A DNA stretch of 64,000 nt. Origin: CAYPHA01 sp964410215 (GTDB taxonomy: Bacteria > Calditrichota > Calditrichia > Calditrichales > CAYPHA01). Both the position numbers and the translations under genes were made by a program. The notes below the pieces were generated by a model. The model was not told where the DNA came from, made no database searches, and worked only from the letters and a program-made list of their open reading frames with translations. Positions within the stretch are counted from its first letter, which is position 1; each line of letters begins with the position of its first letter. Positions 63,539 through 64,000 of this stretch are shown here, piece by piece. Location of the stretch: the NCBI GenBank assembly GCA_964410215.1, contig CAYPHA010000002.1, positions 121,215 through 185,214 of the forward strand, written 5' to 3'.

Positions 63539-64000
63539 TTATTTCGAATCGACAACCTTACGGATGGCCCGTATATGGTCCGGACCCGTTCCGCAGCAGC
63601 CACCTATAATATTCACACCGAGTGAAATGAGCGCTTCAGCCGCTTCGCCGCGTTCTTCAGGTGTTTCCGGATAGGTGAGTGTTCCTTCATCCACCTCCGG
63701 TATACCCGCATTTGCCTGCGCCAGAAGGGGCATATCCGTTACGTCCCGGAATGCTTTCATGATGGCAATCATTTCATCGACACCTTTACCGCAATTAGCC
63801 CCGATGATATCGGCTCCTTGTCGCGATAACTGCTGAAATGCCGAACCGGGATCCACACCCATTGAAGTAAAATAGCCGGCGGGACTGCCTTCAAACGTCA
63901 TCGTGGCAACAAGAGGTATCTCCCGGCTGCATTGCCGGGCCGCTCTGACAGCGGAAAGCATTTCATTCAGATCCATCATTGTTTCTATAATTATCAGGTC
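63539..64000 (-). CDS. Homocysteine S-methyltransferase domain protein (5' part beyond window)
   Basis: The C-terminal 153 residues of a protein that continues past the right edge; the frame is open to the last base (DLIIIETMMDLNEM at the edge). It matches the S-methyltransferase barrel of MetH/MmuM/BHMT: LVATMTFEG, the first zinc cysteine in IIGANCGKG and the Cys pair in NIIGGCCGTGPDHIRAI. The family transfers a methyl group to homocysteine with zinc activating the thiol. The form resembles the N-terminal module of cobalamin-type MetH or its stand-alone version; the missing part would decide. Confidence 0.88.
   Translation of the reverse strand, partial: DLIIIETMMDLNEMLSAVRAARQCSREIPLVATMTFEGSPAGYFTSMGVDPGSAFQQLSRQGADIIGANCGKGVDEMIAIMKAFRDVTDMPLLAQANAGIPEVDEGTLTYPETPEERGEAAEALISLGVNIIGGCCGTGPDHIRAIRKVVDSK

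Overview
The window looks like a chromosomal segment of a free-living Gram-negative bacterium of the FCB group (Calditrichota, KSB1, Ignavibacteriota or Marinimicrobia-like; I cannot choose between them). The main reason is the density of secreted proteins ending in a type IX-style C-terminal sorting domain ([12 protein letters not shown]...YN.LGQ.....LPSGVY). There are nine such proteins here, alongside an OmpA-family porin, an Omp85 barrel, a DUF4835 protein, a TonB-dependent receptor remnant and meso-DAP/D-Ala cell-wall enzymes. I saw no rRNA, tRNA, CRISPR array, phage or transposase gene.

Layout. 1-8462 (minus): three secreted proteins, a giant beta-helix protein with an almost exact 1305-bp internal duplication, a laminin-B/PKD/LamG-like modular protein and a CotH-kinase-like protein. 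8509-14422 (minus): a YdjM-like membrane protein, a membrane sensor-like protein with a cysteine tail, a GH20 hexosaminidase behind an ABC exporter, and a 46-residue membrane peptide. 14568-19588 (plus): a PQQ sugar dehydrogenase/dihaem cytochrome fusion, a TPR lipoprotein and an OmpA protein with calcium-binding repeats. 19637-24094: a DUF2652-SRPBCC protein with an M2/M3-type peptidase, a SpoIIE-type phosphatase and an AraC-type regulator. 24336-28237 (minus): a beta-helix protein and an M14 carboxypeptidase. 28416-33911 (plus): a three-gene cluster of two exported alpha/alpha-toroid proteins and a YdjY-domain protein. 33926-39581 (minus): a tight five-gene run, Omp85 barrel with bactofilin-like N-terminus, four-repeat protein, DUF4097 protein, pyrD, thioesterase. 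39939-45213: Prc protease, a tiny basic protein, DUF302 and a lamin-tail-domain protein. 45502-50178 (plus): a degenerate sigma-54-type regulator, lysA, alr, DUF4835. 50191-53318 (minus): unknown protein, smpB, tyrS. 53655-64000: icd, M1 aminopeptidase, ABC exporter, a truncated TonB receptor beside a beta-propeller phytase, two sodium symporters and the C-terminal part of a homocysteine methyltransferase.

The most unusual things are: (i) 28-nt palindromic elements lying inside coding sequence at the same loop of the sorting domain in three unrelated secreted proteins; (ii) the 435-codon near-identical duplication in the first gene; (iii) the operon joining a bactofilin-like/Omp85 fusion, a new-looking four-repeat domain and a DUF4097 protein; (iv) the secreted toroid/YdjY cluster, which lacks cyclase catalytic motifs; (v) a sigma-54-type activator that has lost both GAFTGA and the Walker-B glutamate; (vi) a phytase whose partner receptor is reduced to its last ~90 codons. 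Starts were revised where ribosome binding sites or signal peptides pointed elsewhere, including a GTG start and a TTG start with perfect Shine-Dalgarno sequences.
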